Assembly: GCA_019308905.1 (NCBI GenBank)
Contig: JAFDHF010000022.1
Coordinates: 1 to 50,970 of the forward strand
DNA length: 50,970 nt
From: Deltaproteobacteria bacterium
GTDB taxonomy: Bacteria > Desulfobacterota > BSN033 > WVXP01
Reading direction: 5' to 3'
Notes under the pieces: generated by a model
Seen by the model: only the letters and a program-made list of their open reading frames with translations
What the model was told of the DNA's origin: nothing
Database searches by the model: none
Shown: positions 25,534 to 34,763 of the stretch, piece by piece
Layout: the number at the start of each line of letters is the position of its first letter
Numbering within the stretch: the stretch's first letter is position 1
Made by a program: the position numbers and the translations under genes

Positions 25534-27213
25534 ATGTGGACGGGAAAGAAGCTCTTTGAGGGGATAGAGGGGGCGAGACGGCGGGCCATATACAAGGCAG
25601 GGGGGTACTCCAACGAGGATTTGAGAAGGCCGCACATCGGAATTGTCGACACGTGGAACGAGGCGGCTCCCGGGCACATGCACATGCGCCAGATAGCCGA
25701 GGCCGTGAAGGGAGGTGTCTGGCAGGGAGGCGGTACTCCTTTTGAGTTCGGTACGATTTCCACCTGCGGGTCCCCGTGTGTGGGAGCGGAGAACAAGGCC
25801 CTCAGGTATGAACTGGTGATCAGGGACGTAATCGCTGCCTCGATCGAGATCGTGGCCATGGAGCATATGTTCGACGGGCTGGTTCTCCTCTCTTCCTGTG
25901 ACAGTATCATCCCGGCAGAGTTGATGGCGGCGGCCCGGCTGGATATACCCTCTATCCTGGTGACAGGAGGCCCCATGCAGCCGGGCCGGCACAGGGGAAG
26001 AGACATAGTCATGTCCCAGCTCGATGAGGCGTGCTTGGGAGGTATCAAGGCGGAAAGAGTCACAGAGGAGGAGATACTCGAGATGGAGGAGGAGGTCTGC
26101 CCAGGGCCTGGGGCCTGTCCGCTCATGGGGACGGCCAATACCATGCAGATTCTCTCGGAGGCCCTGGGCATGTCCCTGCCCGGTTCGTCGACCGTGCCCG
26201 CTGTTTCGTCCCATAGGATCCGGTTGGCCCGGCAATCGGGCAGGCAGGTCGTTGAGCTCGTGGGGAGAGGGCTCAGCCCCTCTCGGATCATGACCCGGGA
26301 GGCCCTTAGAAACGCGATCGTCGTCGACCTGGCGATCGGGGGATCGACCAATGCGGTGCTCCACCTGCTCACCTTTGCACGGGAGTTGGGAGTGGAGCTT
26401 TCCCTCGACGATTTCGACCGGCTGAGCAGAAAGACCCCCTGCATCTGTGCGGTGATTCCCAACGGCCCCTATACGGTTGTGGATCTTCACGAGGCAGGAG
26501 GAGCGAGGGCCGTGATGGGAGAGGTGGCGGACCTTCTCGATCTCGGCTGTCTGAGCGTAAGCGGAAAGAGAATAGGAGACAACATCAAGGGAGCGACCGT
26601 AAGAGACAGGAGGGTAATTACGGGAAGAGAGGCTCCGGTTTACGGGGAAGGGGGGTTGGCCGTGCTCAAGGGGAATCTCGCTCCCCGGGGATGCGTGACG
26701 AGACCCACGTCCTTTCCCGGGGAGATGCTCAGACACGAGGGGCCGGCCAGGGTCTTTGACTCTGACGAGGATGCTGTGAAGGCGATCTACGACGGCAGGG
26801 TGAACAGGGGAGACGTTGTGGTGGTGCGATATGAGGGCCCGAGGGGAGCCCCTGGAATGCGGGAGGTGATGCTTTCCACGGATGCCCTGGTGGGGATGGG
26901 GCTGAGCGGTTCGATAGTCCTTGTCACGGACGGCCGGTTCTCGGGTTTTACTCAAGGTGCAGCCATAGGCCACATCTCTCCCGAGGCCATGGCAGGTGGG
27001 CCCCTCGCCATCGTCAGAGACGGAGACATCATCGAGGTCGACGTGGTCGGACGCCGCCTCGATATCCATCTGACGGAGCGGGAGATCAAGACGCGGCTCG
27101 ACGGGTGGAGACCTCCGGAGGCGAAGGTAAAAAAGGGGGTGCTCACCATATACTCTCGCTTGGCTGAGCAGGCAGAGGGGGGGGCTACCATCGACACCAG
27201 ACTCGGCGGCTGA
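25534..27213 (+). CDS. IlvD/Edd-family dehydratase
   Basis: 559 residues from the ATG at 25534, with GGAGGAGG upstream. The family is clear: [20 protein letters not shown] with C122, [17 protein letters not shown] with C189 and C195, [11 protein letters not shown], and the C-terminal swivel with [22 protein letters not shown]122 and C195 sit where dihydroxy-acid dehydratase binds its cluster, but the first part ([12 protein letters not shown]78) departs from the IlvD consensus. It therefore looks like a catabolic paralogue, for example a sugar-acid or hydroxy-acid dehydratase, rather than the valine/isoleucine enzyme. It lies between the Asp/Glu racemase-like gene and an SDR, a common make-up for hydroxy-acid catabolism. 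Confidence 0.82.
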   Translation: MWTGKKLFEGIEGARRRAIYKAGGYSNEDLRRPHIGIVDTWNEAAPGHMHMRQIAEAVKGGVWQGGGTPFEFGTISTCGSPCVGAENKALRYELVIRDVIAASIEIVAMEHMFDGLVLLSSCDSIIPAELMAAARLDIPSILVTGGPMQPGRHRGRDIVMSQLDEACLGGIKAERVTEEEILEMEEEVCPGPGACPLMGTANTMQILSEALGMSLPGSSTVPAVSSHRIRLARQSGRQVVELVGRGLSPSRIMTREALRNAIVVDLAIGGSTNAVLHLLTFARELGVELSLDDFDRLSRKTPCICAVIPNGPYTVVDLHEAGGARAVMGEVADLLDLGCLSVSGKRIGDNIKGATVRDRRVITGREAPVYGEGGLAVLKGNLAPRGCVTRPTSFPGEMLRHEGPARVFDSDEDAVKAIYDGRVNRGDVVVVRYEGPRGAPGMREVMLSTDALVGMGLSGSIVLVTDGRFSGFTQGAAIGHISPEAMAGGPLAIVRDGDIIEVDVVGRRLDIHLTEREIKTRLDGWRPPEAKVKKGVLTIYSRLAEQAEGGATIDTRLGG

Positions 27214-27343
27214 CAGGGCCGGGCCGAAGGACATCCGGGTGGGATTATCACCAAAGGGTTCGTCCAAACAGGTTCCACAATTTCTTTCTGCAACAAAAGG
27301 TCTCCCCGAACGGGGGAAACTCCTGTAACAAAGGGGGTCGAAA

Positions 27344-28090
27344 ATGAGCCTGGAAGGAAAAGTCTCTCTTGTAACCGGTGCATCGAGCGGGATCGGAAGG
27401 GCGATCGCCCTTGCCCTGGCCAGGGAAGGCACGAGGGTGGCGGTAAACTACAAGACCAACCGTGAGGGAGCGAAGAGGGTGGAAAAGGAGATCAGGGCCA
27501 TGGGAGGAGAGTCTCTGGTGGTGGGGGCGGACGTTTCCAGGAGCGACCAGGTGGAGGAGATGGTCGAGAAGGTGGAACGCGGCCTCGGGGAGATAGACAT
27601 ACTCGTCAACAACGCCGGGATCGCCAAGATGGGCAAGGTGGAGGAGATTACAGAGGAGGACTGGGACGAGGTTCTCGATGTGAACCTCAAGGGGACCTTT
27701 CTCTGTTGCAGGGCGGTGATTGGAGGTATGAAGAGGCGGAGGAACGGGAAAATCGTGAACATCTCCTCTACTGCCGCGAAGATCGGCGGTACGAACTCGG
27801 CGGCCAGTTACGCGGCCGCCAAGGCAGGGGTTTCGTGTTTCACCATCCACCTTGCAAAAGAGGTGCTTCCCTACAACATCTGTGTAAACGCTGTGGCGCC
27901 GGGCGGTATCGATACCCCCCTCCTCGATATGTACGGACCCAAAGGCAAGGAGATCCTGCGGGCCTCCACCCCCCGGGGATTGGGCCGTCCCGAAGACGTG
28001 GCCGAGGCCGTTGTCTTCCTGGTCTCGGACCGGGCGAGTTTCATAACAGGGGAGATCCTAGACGTGAATGGAGGCTCCCTCATGGATTGA
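27344..28090 (+). CDS. Short-chain dehydrogenase/reductase #1 (FabG-like)
   Basis: 248 residues. The cofactor motif is TGASSGIG (residues 11-18), NNAG is near 86, and the catalytic Ser, Tyr and Lys are in NISSTAAKIGG and SYAAAKAG. The C-terminal ITGEILDVNGG is standard. The second strand ends NYKTNREGAK, with no acidic residue at the usual NAD-discriminating place, which favours NADP. It is 130 bases after the IlvD-like gene and closes this unit. FabG in fatty-acid synthesis is unlikely here; a hydroxy-acid or keto-acid step is inferred. Confidence 0.88.
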   Translation: MSLEGKVSLVTGASSGIGRAIALALAREGTRVAVNYKTNREGAKRVEKEIRAMGGESLVVGADVSRSDQVEEMVEKVERGLGEIDILVNNAGIAKMGKVEEITEEDWDEVLDVNLKGTFLCCRAVIGGMKRRRNGKIVNISSTAAKIGGTNSAASYAAAKAGVSCFTIHLAKEVLPYNICVNAVAPGGIDTPLLDMYGPKGKEILRASTPRGLGRPEDVAEAVVFLVSDRASFITGEILDVNGGSLMD

Positions 28091-28230
28091 CGGGGAGCGG
28101 TCCGAAGCAGGGATCTGCCTGTGATCCAGCCGATCATCGGACAGGCCGAGGGGCTCCTCTTATGACGACCGTCGGGTGTCAATGGAAAGGAAGGCGCTCA
28201 AGAATCCGGAGCCTTCACTCAAAAAAAGGC

Positions 28231-28268
28231 TTGACCTCCGTTGAGAAATGGTTCAATATATCAACCAT
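28231..28268 (+). promoter_or_regulatory. Promoter and operator of MttB#2
   Basis: TTGACC (28231-28236), 17 bases, CAATAT (28254-28259). A palindrome ATGGTT-CAATATATC-AACCAT (28248-28268) covers the -10, as expected for a repressor site. The 43 bases from 28231 are identical at 35 positions to the minus strand from 48450 down to 48408, next to the GntR gene. Confidence 0.75.
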
Positions 28269-28358
28269 TCAACCCCGTTTCTAGGACGGGAAGACAGACC
28301 GCTCCCCGACGTGCAAACAGGGGTCCTCTTCATTTTCAACCTACCATAGGAGGACTGA

Positions 28359-29840
28359 ATGGCACGCTTCCGAGGTTCCCAAAAAGAGTCCGAAGATCCG
28401 AGTCTCCGCTTCCTCAATGACGACAGATGCCGGAAGGTCCATGAAGCCACCCTCGATCTCCTTGAAAGGACCGGGGTCTGGATAGGCCAACCCGAGTGCC
28501 TGGAGATGCTCAGGGGCGCCGGTGCACGGATCGTGGACACTTCTCCGAAGACCGGATCGAGGTACAGCAGGCGTGTCCAGTTCCCACCCTATCTGGTGGA
28601 GGAAGCCATCCGAAGCGCTCCGGAGAGCATAACCATCTACGACCGCCGTGGCGAAGTCGCCATGGTCCTGAGGGAGAGAGAGTGCTATTTCGGCTGCCAC
28701 GGCGACAACCCTGACTTCCTCGACCCGTGGACGGCTCAGAGGGTGAAGATGGGATTTGAAGAAATCGAGAAGAACACCAGGCTCATCGACTATCTTCCCA
28801 ATGTCGACTGGGTGCTTTCCGGTGCCAACTGCTACGGTTTTGATCGGAGATACCAGGACCGGGCCTGCGCCGAGGCGATCCTGAGAAACACGACGAAACC
28901 GGTTGTATTCTGCTCGGAATCCGTGGAGACGGTCGGTGATGTCGTCGACATGGCCTCGGCCATCGTGGGAGGCCGTGAAAAGCTCCTTTCAAAACCCTAC
29001 CTCCTCTGTCTCGATGAGCCGATCTCCCCCCTCTTGCACGGCCCGGAAAGCATAAGCCGCGTTCTGGCGTGCGCCGATATGGAACTCCCCTTGGTCTACG
29101 TCCCCATGCCCATGGCCGGTGTGAGTGCTCCCTCCACCCTGATCGGACCCGTGCTCATGGGAAACGCAGAGAGTCTGAGCGGCCTTGTCATCCACCAACT
29201 CAGGCGGAAGGGAGCCCCTTACGTCTACGGGGCTCTCCCGTCGACCGCTGATATGACTCACGGCTCTTTCAACTACGGCGCTCCCGAGTTGAGCATGATG
29301 TGTTCGGCCGTTGCCGATATGGCCCATTACTATGGGCTCCCTGTCTGGGGGACCGGGGGGTGTTGTGATTCGAACTGGATGGATGCCCAGGCGGGAGTGG
29401 AGGCCGCCCTGTCCCTGCTCAGTGCGGTCCTGGCAGGGGCGAATCTGATCCACGATCTCGGCCTTTTTTCCCAGGGTCTGTGCATCGCTCCCGGGTTTCA
29501 TCTCATCAACGACGAGATCATCTCCATGGTCAAGCGGGTAGCCCGAGGCATCGAGGTGGACGAGGAGGCTCTCTGCCTGGATCTTATCGATGCCGTCGGC
29601 CCCGGGGGCAACTACCTCACCCATGAACACACGCTCACCCACTTCAGACAGATGTGGAGGCCGGTCGTCTTTGATCGGGCCAGCATGGAGAGTCTCGGAA
29701 AGGGAGACCTCCTCGATGCAGGACAAAGGGCCCAGAGGCGGGCCAGGGAGATCATGGAGAGGCATGAGCCGGAGCCGCTCTCGGCTCGTGCGAGAGAGGA
29801 TCTCGCCGAGGTCACGGGACGTTGGCATGGGGAAGAGTAG
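28359..29840 (+). CDS. MttB-family methyltransferase #2
   Basis: 493 residues with no in-frame amber codon, hence a non-pyrrolysine MttB homologue. The N-terminal region DDRCRKVHEATLDLLERTGVW is the family start, and GTGGCCDSN, AQAGVEAALSLLSAVLAGANL and DAVGPGGNYLTHEHTLTHF are conserved barrel segments. It belongs to a different branch from #1, #3 and #4, which share an MRVN/MRIN start. TAGGAGG precedes the ATG. It heads an apparent operon with Liv set 3 (73 bases on), so its substrate is probably what set 3 imports. A quaternary amine such as proline betaine or glycine betaine is inferred; the methyl group acceptor should be a corrinoid protein not encoded here. Confidence 0.83.
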   Translation: MARFRGSQKESEDPSLRFLNDDRCRKVHEATLDLLERTGVWIGQPECLEMLRGAGARIVDTSPKTGSRYSRRVQFPPYLVEEAIRSAPESITIYDRRGEVAMVLRERECYFGCHGDNPDFLDPWTAQRVKMGFEEIEKNTRLIDYLPNVDWVLSGANCYGFDRRYQDRACAEAILRNTTKPVVFCSESVETVGDVVDMASAIVGGREKLLSKPYLLCLDEPISPLLHGPESISRVLACADMELPLVYVPMPMAGVSAPSTLIGPVLMGNAESLSGLVIHQLRRKGAPYVYGALPSTADMTHGSFNYGAPELSMMCSAVADMAHYYGLPVWGTGGCCDSNWMDAQAGVEAALSLLSAVLAGANLIHDLGLFSQGLCIAPGFHLINDEIISMVKRVARGIEVDEEALCLDLIDAVGPGGNYLTHEHTLTHFRQMWRPVVFDRASMESLGKGDLLDAGQRAQRRAREIMERHEPEPLSARAREDLAEVTGRWHGEE

Positions 29841-29913
29841 TGGCGGGTTTGCGGGGTTTCCAGACGTGGAATCAGGGGCCGACCGGTAGAGGCGGGGAGG
29901 AGAGGGTGCGTCT

Positions 29914-30834
29914 ATGTATTCCATGATACCCCAGCTCGTGGTGAATAGCCTGATCACCTCGGCGGAACTGGCACTGATCGGCCTCGGGCTCACCATGTGC
30001 TTCGACATATTGAAATTCGCCAACTTCGCCCATACCGAGCTCGCCGTCATGGGCGCTTACCTGGGATTCTTCTTCAATGTCCAGTTGAATTGGAGCCTGT
30101 CACTCTCCTTTGTTCTTGCCGCCCTTCTCACCGGTGTCTTCGCCATGGTGACGGATCGAATCATCTTCAAGAGGATGCGGGATATGGGGGATGTGATCCC
30201 GATGGTCACGTCCCTGGGGCTTTCCATTGCCATGAGAAACGGGGTAAGGGCCATCTGGGGGTCCGATATCAGGGTCTACAATGTGGAACTCTCAGCCGGC
30301 CTGGAGGTGTTCGGAGCGAGGATCACGCCCTCGCAGGTATGGGTCCTTGGAATCGTCTCGGTCTCCATGGTTGGGTTCCACCTGCTCCTCAAGAAGACAA
30401 AACTCGGTAAGGCCATGCGGGCCACGTCGGATAATCGCGCCTTGGCCGAGGCTTCGTCCATCGATACAGAGAAGGTGGTCCTCTATGTCTGGTTTATCGG
30501 AGCGGCCTTTGCGGGCTTGGGGGGCTGCATGATCGGCTGGGACACCCAACTCGATCCCATGATGGGTTTCATGATCGTCATCCCGGTCTTCTGTGCAGTC
30601 CTGCTCGGTGGGATCGGCAATGTCTACGGGGTGATCTACGGTTCCCTGGTCCTAGGATTTATTCAGAATTTCGGGATCTTCTTCGATTTCGGAAGCATCA
30701 TCAACCTGGGCGGCCTGTTTCACCTTGTGGACCGCCTGCTGATTCCGGTCGATTACAAGCCGGCCATTCCTTTTGCTATTCTGGTCGTGATCCTGCTCTT
30801 CAGGCCTTCCGGGATCATGGGAAAAGGTAAATAG
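29914..30834 (+). CDS. livH: Branched-chain amino acid-type ABC permease, LivH family (set 3)
   Basis: 306 residues, the same length as LivH of set 2 and clearly its paralogue (FDILKFANFAHTELAVMGAYLG, split near residue 25-46, and VLLGGIGNVYGVIYGSLVLG near 230). Start ATG with GGGGAGGAGAGGG upstream. It follows MttB#2 directly. Confidence 0.92.
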   Translation: MYSMIPQLVVNSLITSAELALIGLGLTMCFDILKFANFAHTELAVMGAYLGFFFNVQLNWSLSLSFVLAALLTGVFAMVTDRIIFKRMRDMGDVIPMVTSLGLSIAMRNGVRAIWGSDIRVYNVELSAGLEVFGARITPSQVWVLGIVSVSMVGFHLLLKKTKLGKAMRATSDNRALAEASSIDTEKVVLYVWFIGAAFAGLGGCMIGWDTQLDPMMGFMIVIPVFCAVLLGGIGNVYGVIYGSLVLGFIQNFGIFFDFGSIINLGGLFHLVDRLLIPVDYKPAIPFAILVVILLFRPSGIMGKGK

Positions 30835-30836
30835 AC

Positions 30837-31706
30837 ATGGAGATGTTCAGTTTTCTCAGATACTGGGTGACCATTACGGCCGTCTACAGCATTTTCGCCC
30901 TGAGCCTCAACTTCCAGTATGGTCACGGGGGACTGGTAAATTTCGGGCAGGTCTTCTTCTTCTGTTTCGGCGCATACACGGTGGCCATACTGGCCAATCT
31001 GGGTGTCAACCCTGCAGCAACCGTTCTCCTGGCCATGGCTGCGAGCGGAGTGTTCGGTTATCTCATGGCCTACACGGCGAGGAACATGGGAGGTACTTAC
31101 TGGGGCATTGCCACCCTCGCCGTAGGGGAGATTGTGAGGCTCTTTTTCCTCAATGAGGACTGGGTGGCGGGGGGAGCGGACGGTATCGCAGTGGGTGCAA
31201 GGATACCCCTTTTCGAGGTGGTCACGCTCGCCCTCACGGTCATGGCTTTCCTGTTCACCAGGGTCGTCATGCATTCCCCTTTCGGCAGGGTGTTGAAGAC
31301 GATACGGGAAGGCGACGACCTGCCCCTCTCCCTCGGGAAAGACGTGTTCAGCTTCAAGAAGAGGACCATGGTCATCGGGGGGATCCTGGGCGGCCTTGCA
31401 GGGGCCCTGTTCGCCTACCAGAAGCAGTTCATCAACCCAGAGGATTTCTTCCCCATCGAGACGTTCATCGTATGGGCCATGGTAGTGGTAGGAGGCAAGG
31501 GGAGCGATATGGGGACCCTCTTCGGGGCTGTAATCATCCAGGTTTTCTACGTAGGGACCCGCTTTGCCAAGGATTTTCTGCCCCTTGGCGGAAACACCCT
31601 TGCAGCCCTGCGTATGGTTGTCATCGGTCTGCTCATCGTTCTTACCATGATGTACAGGAGCAGGGGACTTATCCCCGAAAAACCGAGGGTCTACAAGGTC
31701 GAGTAA
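30837..31706 (+). CDS. livM: Branched-chain amino acid-type ABC permease, LivM family (set 3)
   Basis: 289 residues. ALSLNFQYGHGGLVNFGQVFFF near residue 22 and VVVGGKGSDMGTLFGAVIIQ near 220 are the LivM signatures. It starts two bases after the LivH stop and its own stop overlaps the LivG start (TAATG), so the unit is tightly coupled. Confidence 0.92.
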   Translation: MEMFSFLRYWVTITAVYSIFALSLNFQYGHGGLVNFGQVFFFCFGAYTVAILANLGVNPAATVLLAMAASGVFGYLMAYTARNMGGTYWGIATLAVGEIVRLFFLNEDWVAGGADGIAVGARIPLFEVVTLALTVMAFLFTRVVMHSPFGRVLKTIREGDDLPLSLGKDVFSFKKRTMVIGGILGGLAGALFAYQKQFINPEDFFPIETFIVWAMVVVGGKGSDMGTLFGAVIIQVFYVGTRFAKDFLPLGGNTLAALRMVVIGLLIVLTMMYRSRGLIPEKPRVYKVE

Positions 31707-32506
31707 TGCTTCTCTCAGTCAAGAATCTGGAGAAATCCTTCGGCGGTTTGCGCGCCCTGGACGGAGTCTCCCTCGAAGTGGAAGAAGACACGGTTACAGG
31801 ACTGATAGGTCCCAACGGCTCGGGTAAGACGACCCTCTTCAATGTGGTCTCGGGATTTCTGCCGAAGGACGGCGGCGAGGTCTGGTTCAGGGGCCGGAGA
31901 ATCGACGAACTCAGCCCGGACAGGATTGCGAGACTGGGGCTCGTCAGGACCTTTCAGATCGACCGGTCCGCCGTGGAGATGACGGTTCTCGAGAATCTTC
32001 TCGTGGCTGCGCCCGAGCAACACGGCGAGGCGCTGTGGCGTATCATCCCGGATTTTCGCAGAATCCTCAGGGAAGAAAAGGAAAATCTCAAGAAGGCGGT
32101 CTCCATACTCGACCTGATAGGGCTGAAGCATCTGGCCAACGAGTATGCGGGAAACCTCTCCGGGGGGCAGAGAAAACTCCTCTCCCTTGGAAGGATGCTC
32201 ATGGCCGAACCTGCCCTTTATCTGCTCGATGAGCCCACCGCGGGTGTGAACCCGACCCTTATCAGGAGTCTATTGGCCTTTCTCAGGAAAGAGGTGATCA
32301 GCAGGAGGGGACGGACGATTTTCATCATCGAGCACAATATGAAGGTGATCAGCAGCATCTGTGACAAGGTGATCGTCCTCGATTCGGGTACAAAAATCGC
32401 GGAGGGAACCCCGAGGGAGGTTCAAAACAACGAGAGGGTGCTGGCCTGTTACCTGGCCAGGAGAAGGAGAGAGGATCAGGATGACCATGGAGACGAGCCT
32501 GCTTGA
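31706..32506 (+). CDS. livG: ABC transporter ATP-binding protein, LivG family (set 3)
   Basis: 266 residues from the ATG at 31706 inside the LivM stop; the longer frame upstream is a shadow. Walker A is GPNGSGKTT, the signature LSGGQRKLLSLGRML and Walker B LYLLDEPTAGVNP; the switch His is in FIIEHNMKV. It overlaps the LivF start by 26 bases. Confidence 0.93.
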   Translation: MLLSVKNLEKSFGGLRALDGVSLEVEEDTVTGLIGPNGSGKTTLFNVVSGFLPKDGGEVWFRGRRIDELSPDRIARLGLVRTFQIDRSAVEMTVLENLLVAAPEQHGEALWRIIPDFRRILREEKENLKKAVSILDLIGLKHLANEYAGNLSGGQRKLLSLGRMLMAEPALYLLDEPTAGVNPTLIRSLLAFLRKEVISRRGRTIFIIEHNMKVISSICDKVIVLDSGTKIAEGTPREVQNNERVLACYLARRRREDQDDHGDEPA

Positions 32507-33212
32507 AGTGGATGACCTCTTTACGGGGTACGGCCGCACCGAGATCATCCATGGCGTGTCGATAAAGGTGAGAAGAGAGGAGATCGTGACCATTATCGGC
32601 CCCAACGGTTCCGGTAAATCGACCCTGCTGAAGGCGATCATGGGCTATCTGAGGATTTACAAGGGGAGCATCAATTTCAACGGGAGAGACATCGGCGGCC
32701 TGAGAACCGTTGAGAGAACCCGCATGGGGATCGCTTACGTTCCCCAGTTGGAAAACGTCTTCCCTTCCCTAACGGTTCAGGAGACACTGGAGATGGGGGG
32801 TTATGCCCTGGCAAAGCGGGAGATGCAGGAGGGGCTTGATTCCATGTTTGGCCTATTTCCCGTCCTGAGGGACAGGAGAAACACCAGGGTCGCAACCATG
32901 AGCGGCGGCCAGAGGCAGATGTTGGCAATGGCGAGGGCCCTCATGGTCAAGCCCACGCTGATCCTCTTGGATGAGCCTTCCGCAGGGCTCTCCCCAAAGG
33001 TGTCGGAGCAGGTTTTCGAAAAGATCAAGGAGATAGCAGCGACCGGGACCTCCATGATCATCGTCGAACAGGACGCCGAGCAGTCCCTGGCCATATCAAA
33101 TCGTGGCTACGTTCTCGCCATGGGAGAGACGGCTTTTGAGGGACCAGCAGGGACTATCCTCACGCACGAGAAGATAAGGGAAGCCTATCTCGGAGGCGAG
33201 GGGACGATGTAG
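32481..33212 (+). CDS. livF: ABC transporter ATP-binding protein, LivF family (set 3)
   Basis: 243 residues. Walker A is GPNGSGKST, the signature MSGGQRQMLAMARALM and Walker B LILLDEPSAGLSP. VPQLENVFPSLTVQETLEMGG is the LivF-type Q-loop region, near-identical to set 2. An in-frame ATG two codons later is an equally possible start. Confidence 0.93.
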   Translation: MTMETSLLEVDDLFTGYGRTEIIHGVSIKVRREEIVTIIGPNGSGKSTLLKAIMGYLRIYKGSINFNGRDIGGLRTVERTRMGIAYVPQLENVFPSLTVQETLEMGGYALAKREMQEGLDSMFGLFPVLRDRRNTRVATMSGGQRQMLAMARALMVKPTLILLDEPSAGLSPKVSEQVFEKIKEIAATGTSMIIVEQDAEQSLAISNRGYVLAMGETAFEGPAGTILTHEKIREAYLGGEGTM

Positions 33213-33341
33213 GCGATCTGCCTGGTGCTTGGGCTGAACAGACTCGGCCGGACCTTCAGGTGGAAGCGGCGGAGAACCGGCCGAAAACCGGCTGAAAGGG
33301 GGTGATTGAGGGGAGGATAGGAAATCGAAGCATGTAAATCG

Positions 33342-33356
33342 GTTTGAACTTCAAAC
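33342..33356 (+). promoter_or_regulatory. Palindrome before set 3 binding-protein gene
   Basis: GTTTGAA-C-TTCAAAC, a perfect 15-base palindrome ending a few bases before the AGGAGG ribosome site of the binding-protein gene. It could be an operator or a small hairpin next to the ribosome site. The rest of the 160-base gap shows no clear promoter. Confidence 0.45.
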
Positions 33357-33372
33357 AAAAGGAGGGGAACAG

Positions 33373-34617
33373 ATGAAGAGATTGTTTGTCATAAGCGGTT
33401 TTGTGCTGGGATTGGCTCTCTGCCTGGTGGTCTTCCCGGTGTCTTCCAGCCCGGCAAAAGAGCCGGTACAGATCGGGGTGATCCTCTCTCTGACCGGTCC
33501 TATCGGACCCCACGGCCAGGAGGCCCTCAATGCCACTGAACTGGCGGTGGAGGAGATCAACAGGGCAGGAGGCGTTCTCGGTCGGCCCATAAAACTGCTC
33601 GTCGAGGACGGGGAGTCGAGGCCGAAGGCAGGAGTAGAGGCGGCCCACAAGTTGGCCGACGTCAACAGGGTTCCCGTCATTCTCGGAGGGTGGTCGAGTG
33701 GGTTGGCCTATCCTGAGGCAGAATACCTCAATAGTGTGAAGGTAGTCTTCGTGACCGATGCCACCACCCTCAAGCTGAGAGACATCGGCCCCTACGTCTT
33801 TGACGTGGCCGACCTGGCTGATCAGGCCGTTGCCCTGGTCGATTTTGCCTGGGCCGATATCGGCGCCAGGAGGTTCGCCACCTTGTCCCAGAACAACCCC
33901 ATAGGTCAGGACCGGGCCGCCGTGACCAAGAAGAGGGTCGAAGAACTCGGCGGGACCTTTGTTGAGAGGATGCTCTACACGGTTGGAGCCAAGGACTTCA
34001 GGTCTGATCTCATGAGGCTGATGGCGGCCAAGCCTGATGCGATACTCTGCGATATCTACACCGGGGACGCGATCATCATCCAGAGGCAGCTCTACGAGAT
34101 GGGCGTGAAGGATTTCTCCAAGTTCTACCAGTACAACCTGGGAGCCATGCTCGGCGTGCCTGACAAGAAGCTCATAGAGGGGATGAAGGGGGCGAGCTAC
34201 ACAACGGCGGGTCCGAGGGCTGCGGACTACAAGAAGAAGTACAGGGAAAAATTCGGGAAGGACTTCAATGACGCCTGGACGCCTCCCTTCTACGATGCCG
34301 CCTGGATCGTGGCGATGGCGATCAACATGGCCAACAGCCTCGATTCCAAGGCGATCAGGGACGCCATGTGGCCCGCGGCCTATGTTTTCCAGGGCGTGTC
34401 GGCCGGCGGAGACAAGGGCTTCAACCGGTGGGGCATGCAGGCCCTTGATGTGACACAGAAGCTGGTGATCCACGACGGCAAGGCTCTCCCCTACATAGAG
34501 AAAGGGGGCACAACGGATATGCTTCCATTCCGTTACGCCGGAGAAGACGGGATCACCCTCCAGTTTGCCCCGTCAGAGGAAGAGTTCATGAAGCTCTACC
34601 CGAATTACAAGCCCTAA
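33373..34617 (+). CDS. Periplasmic substrate-binding protein of Liv-type ABC transporter (set 3)
   Basis: 414 residues. A Sec signal peptide (MKRLFVISGFVLGLALCLVV, cut near SSSPA) precedes EPVQIGVILSLTGPIG, the Peripla_BP_6 start. INRAGGVLGRPIKLLVEDGES near residue 65 parallels the set 2 protein, but the ligand-contact region (ILGGWSSGLAYPEAEYLNS, near 112) differs, so the two importers should bind different ligands. AGGAGG gives the start. The transcript end is marked by the hairpin at 34627. Confidence 0.9.
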   Translation: MKRLFVISGFVLGLALCLVVFPVSSSPAKEPVQIGVILSLTGPIGPHGQEALNATELAVEEINRAGGVLGRPIKLLVEDGESRPKAGVEAAHKLADVNRVPVILGGWSSGLAYPEAEYLNSVKVVFVTDATTLKLRDIGPYVFDVADLADQAVALVDFAWADIGARRFATLSQNNPIGQDRAAVTKKRVEELGGTFVERMLYTVGAKDFRSDLMRLMAAKPDAILCDIYTGDAIIIQRQLYEMGVKDFSKFYQYNLGAMLGVPDKKLIEGMKGASYTTAGPRAADYKKKYREKFGKDFNDAWTPPFYDAAWIVAMAINMANSLDSKAIRDAMWPAAYVFQGVSAGGDKGFNRWGMQALDVTQKLVIHDGKALPYIEKGGTTDMLPFRYAGEDGITLQFAPSEEEFMKLYPNYKP

Positions 34618-34626
34618 ATCAAACGG

Positions 34627-34658
34627 CCTTGGGCCCGGTCATTCGATCGGGTCCAAGG
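34627..34658 (+). terminator. 14-bp stem-loop after set 3 transporter
   Basis: Positions 34627-34640 pair with 34645-34658 (two G-T wobbles) around an ATTC loop, nine bases after the binding-protein stop. No T-run follows. It mirrors the hairpin after set 2 in position but not in sequence. Confidence 0.6.
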
Positions 34659-34763
34659 CTCATCGCCTTGGTCCGGTCCTCCGGGGAGGGTAGAGGATCG
34701 GCTCCGAGGTGCGGCCCCTTGCCCACGCAGCAAGAGGAGATTGTGATTCCGAGGGATTTGAAG

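Noticed and set aside
25498-27432. 644-codon minus-strand open frame opposite the IlvD-like gene
   Set aside because: It is a shadow of the IlvD-family gene, with no ribosome site or domain.
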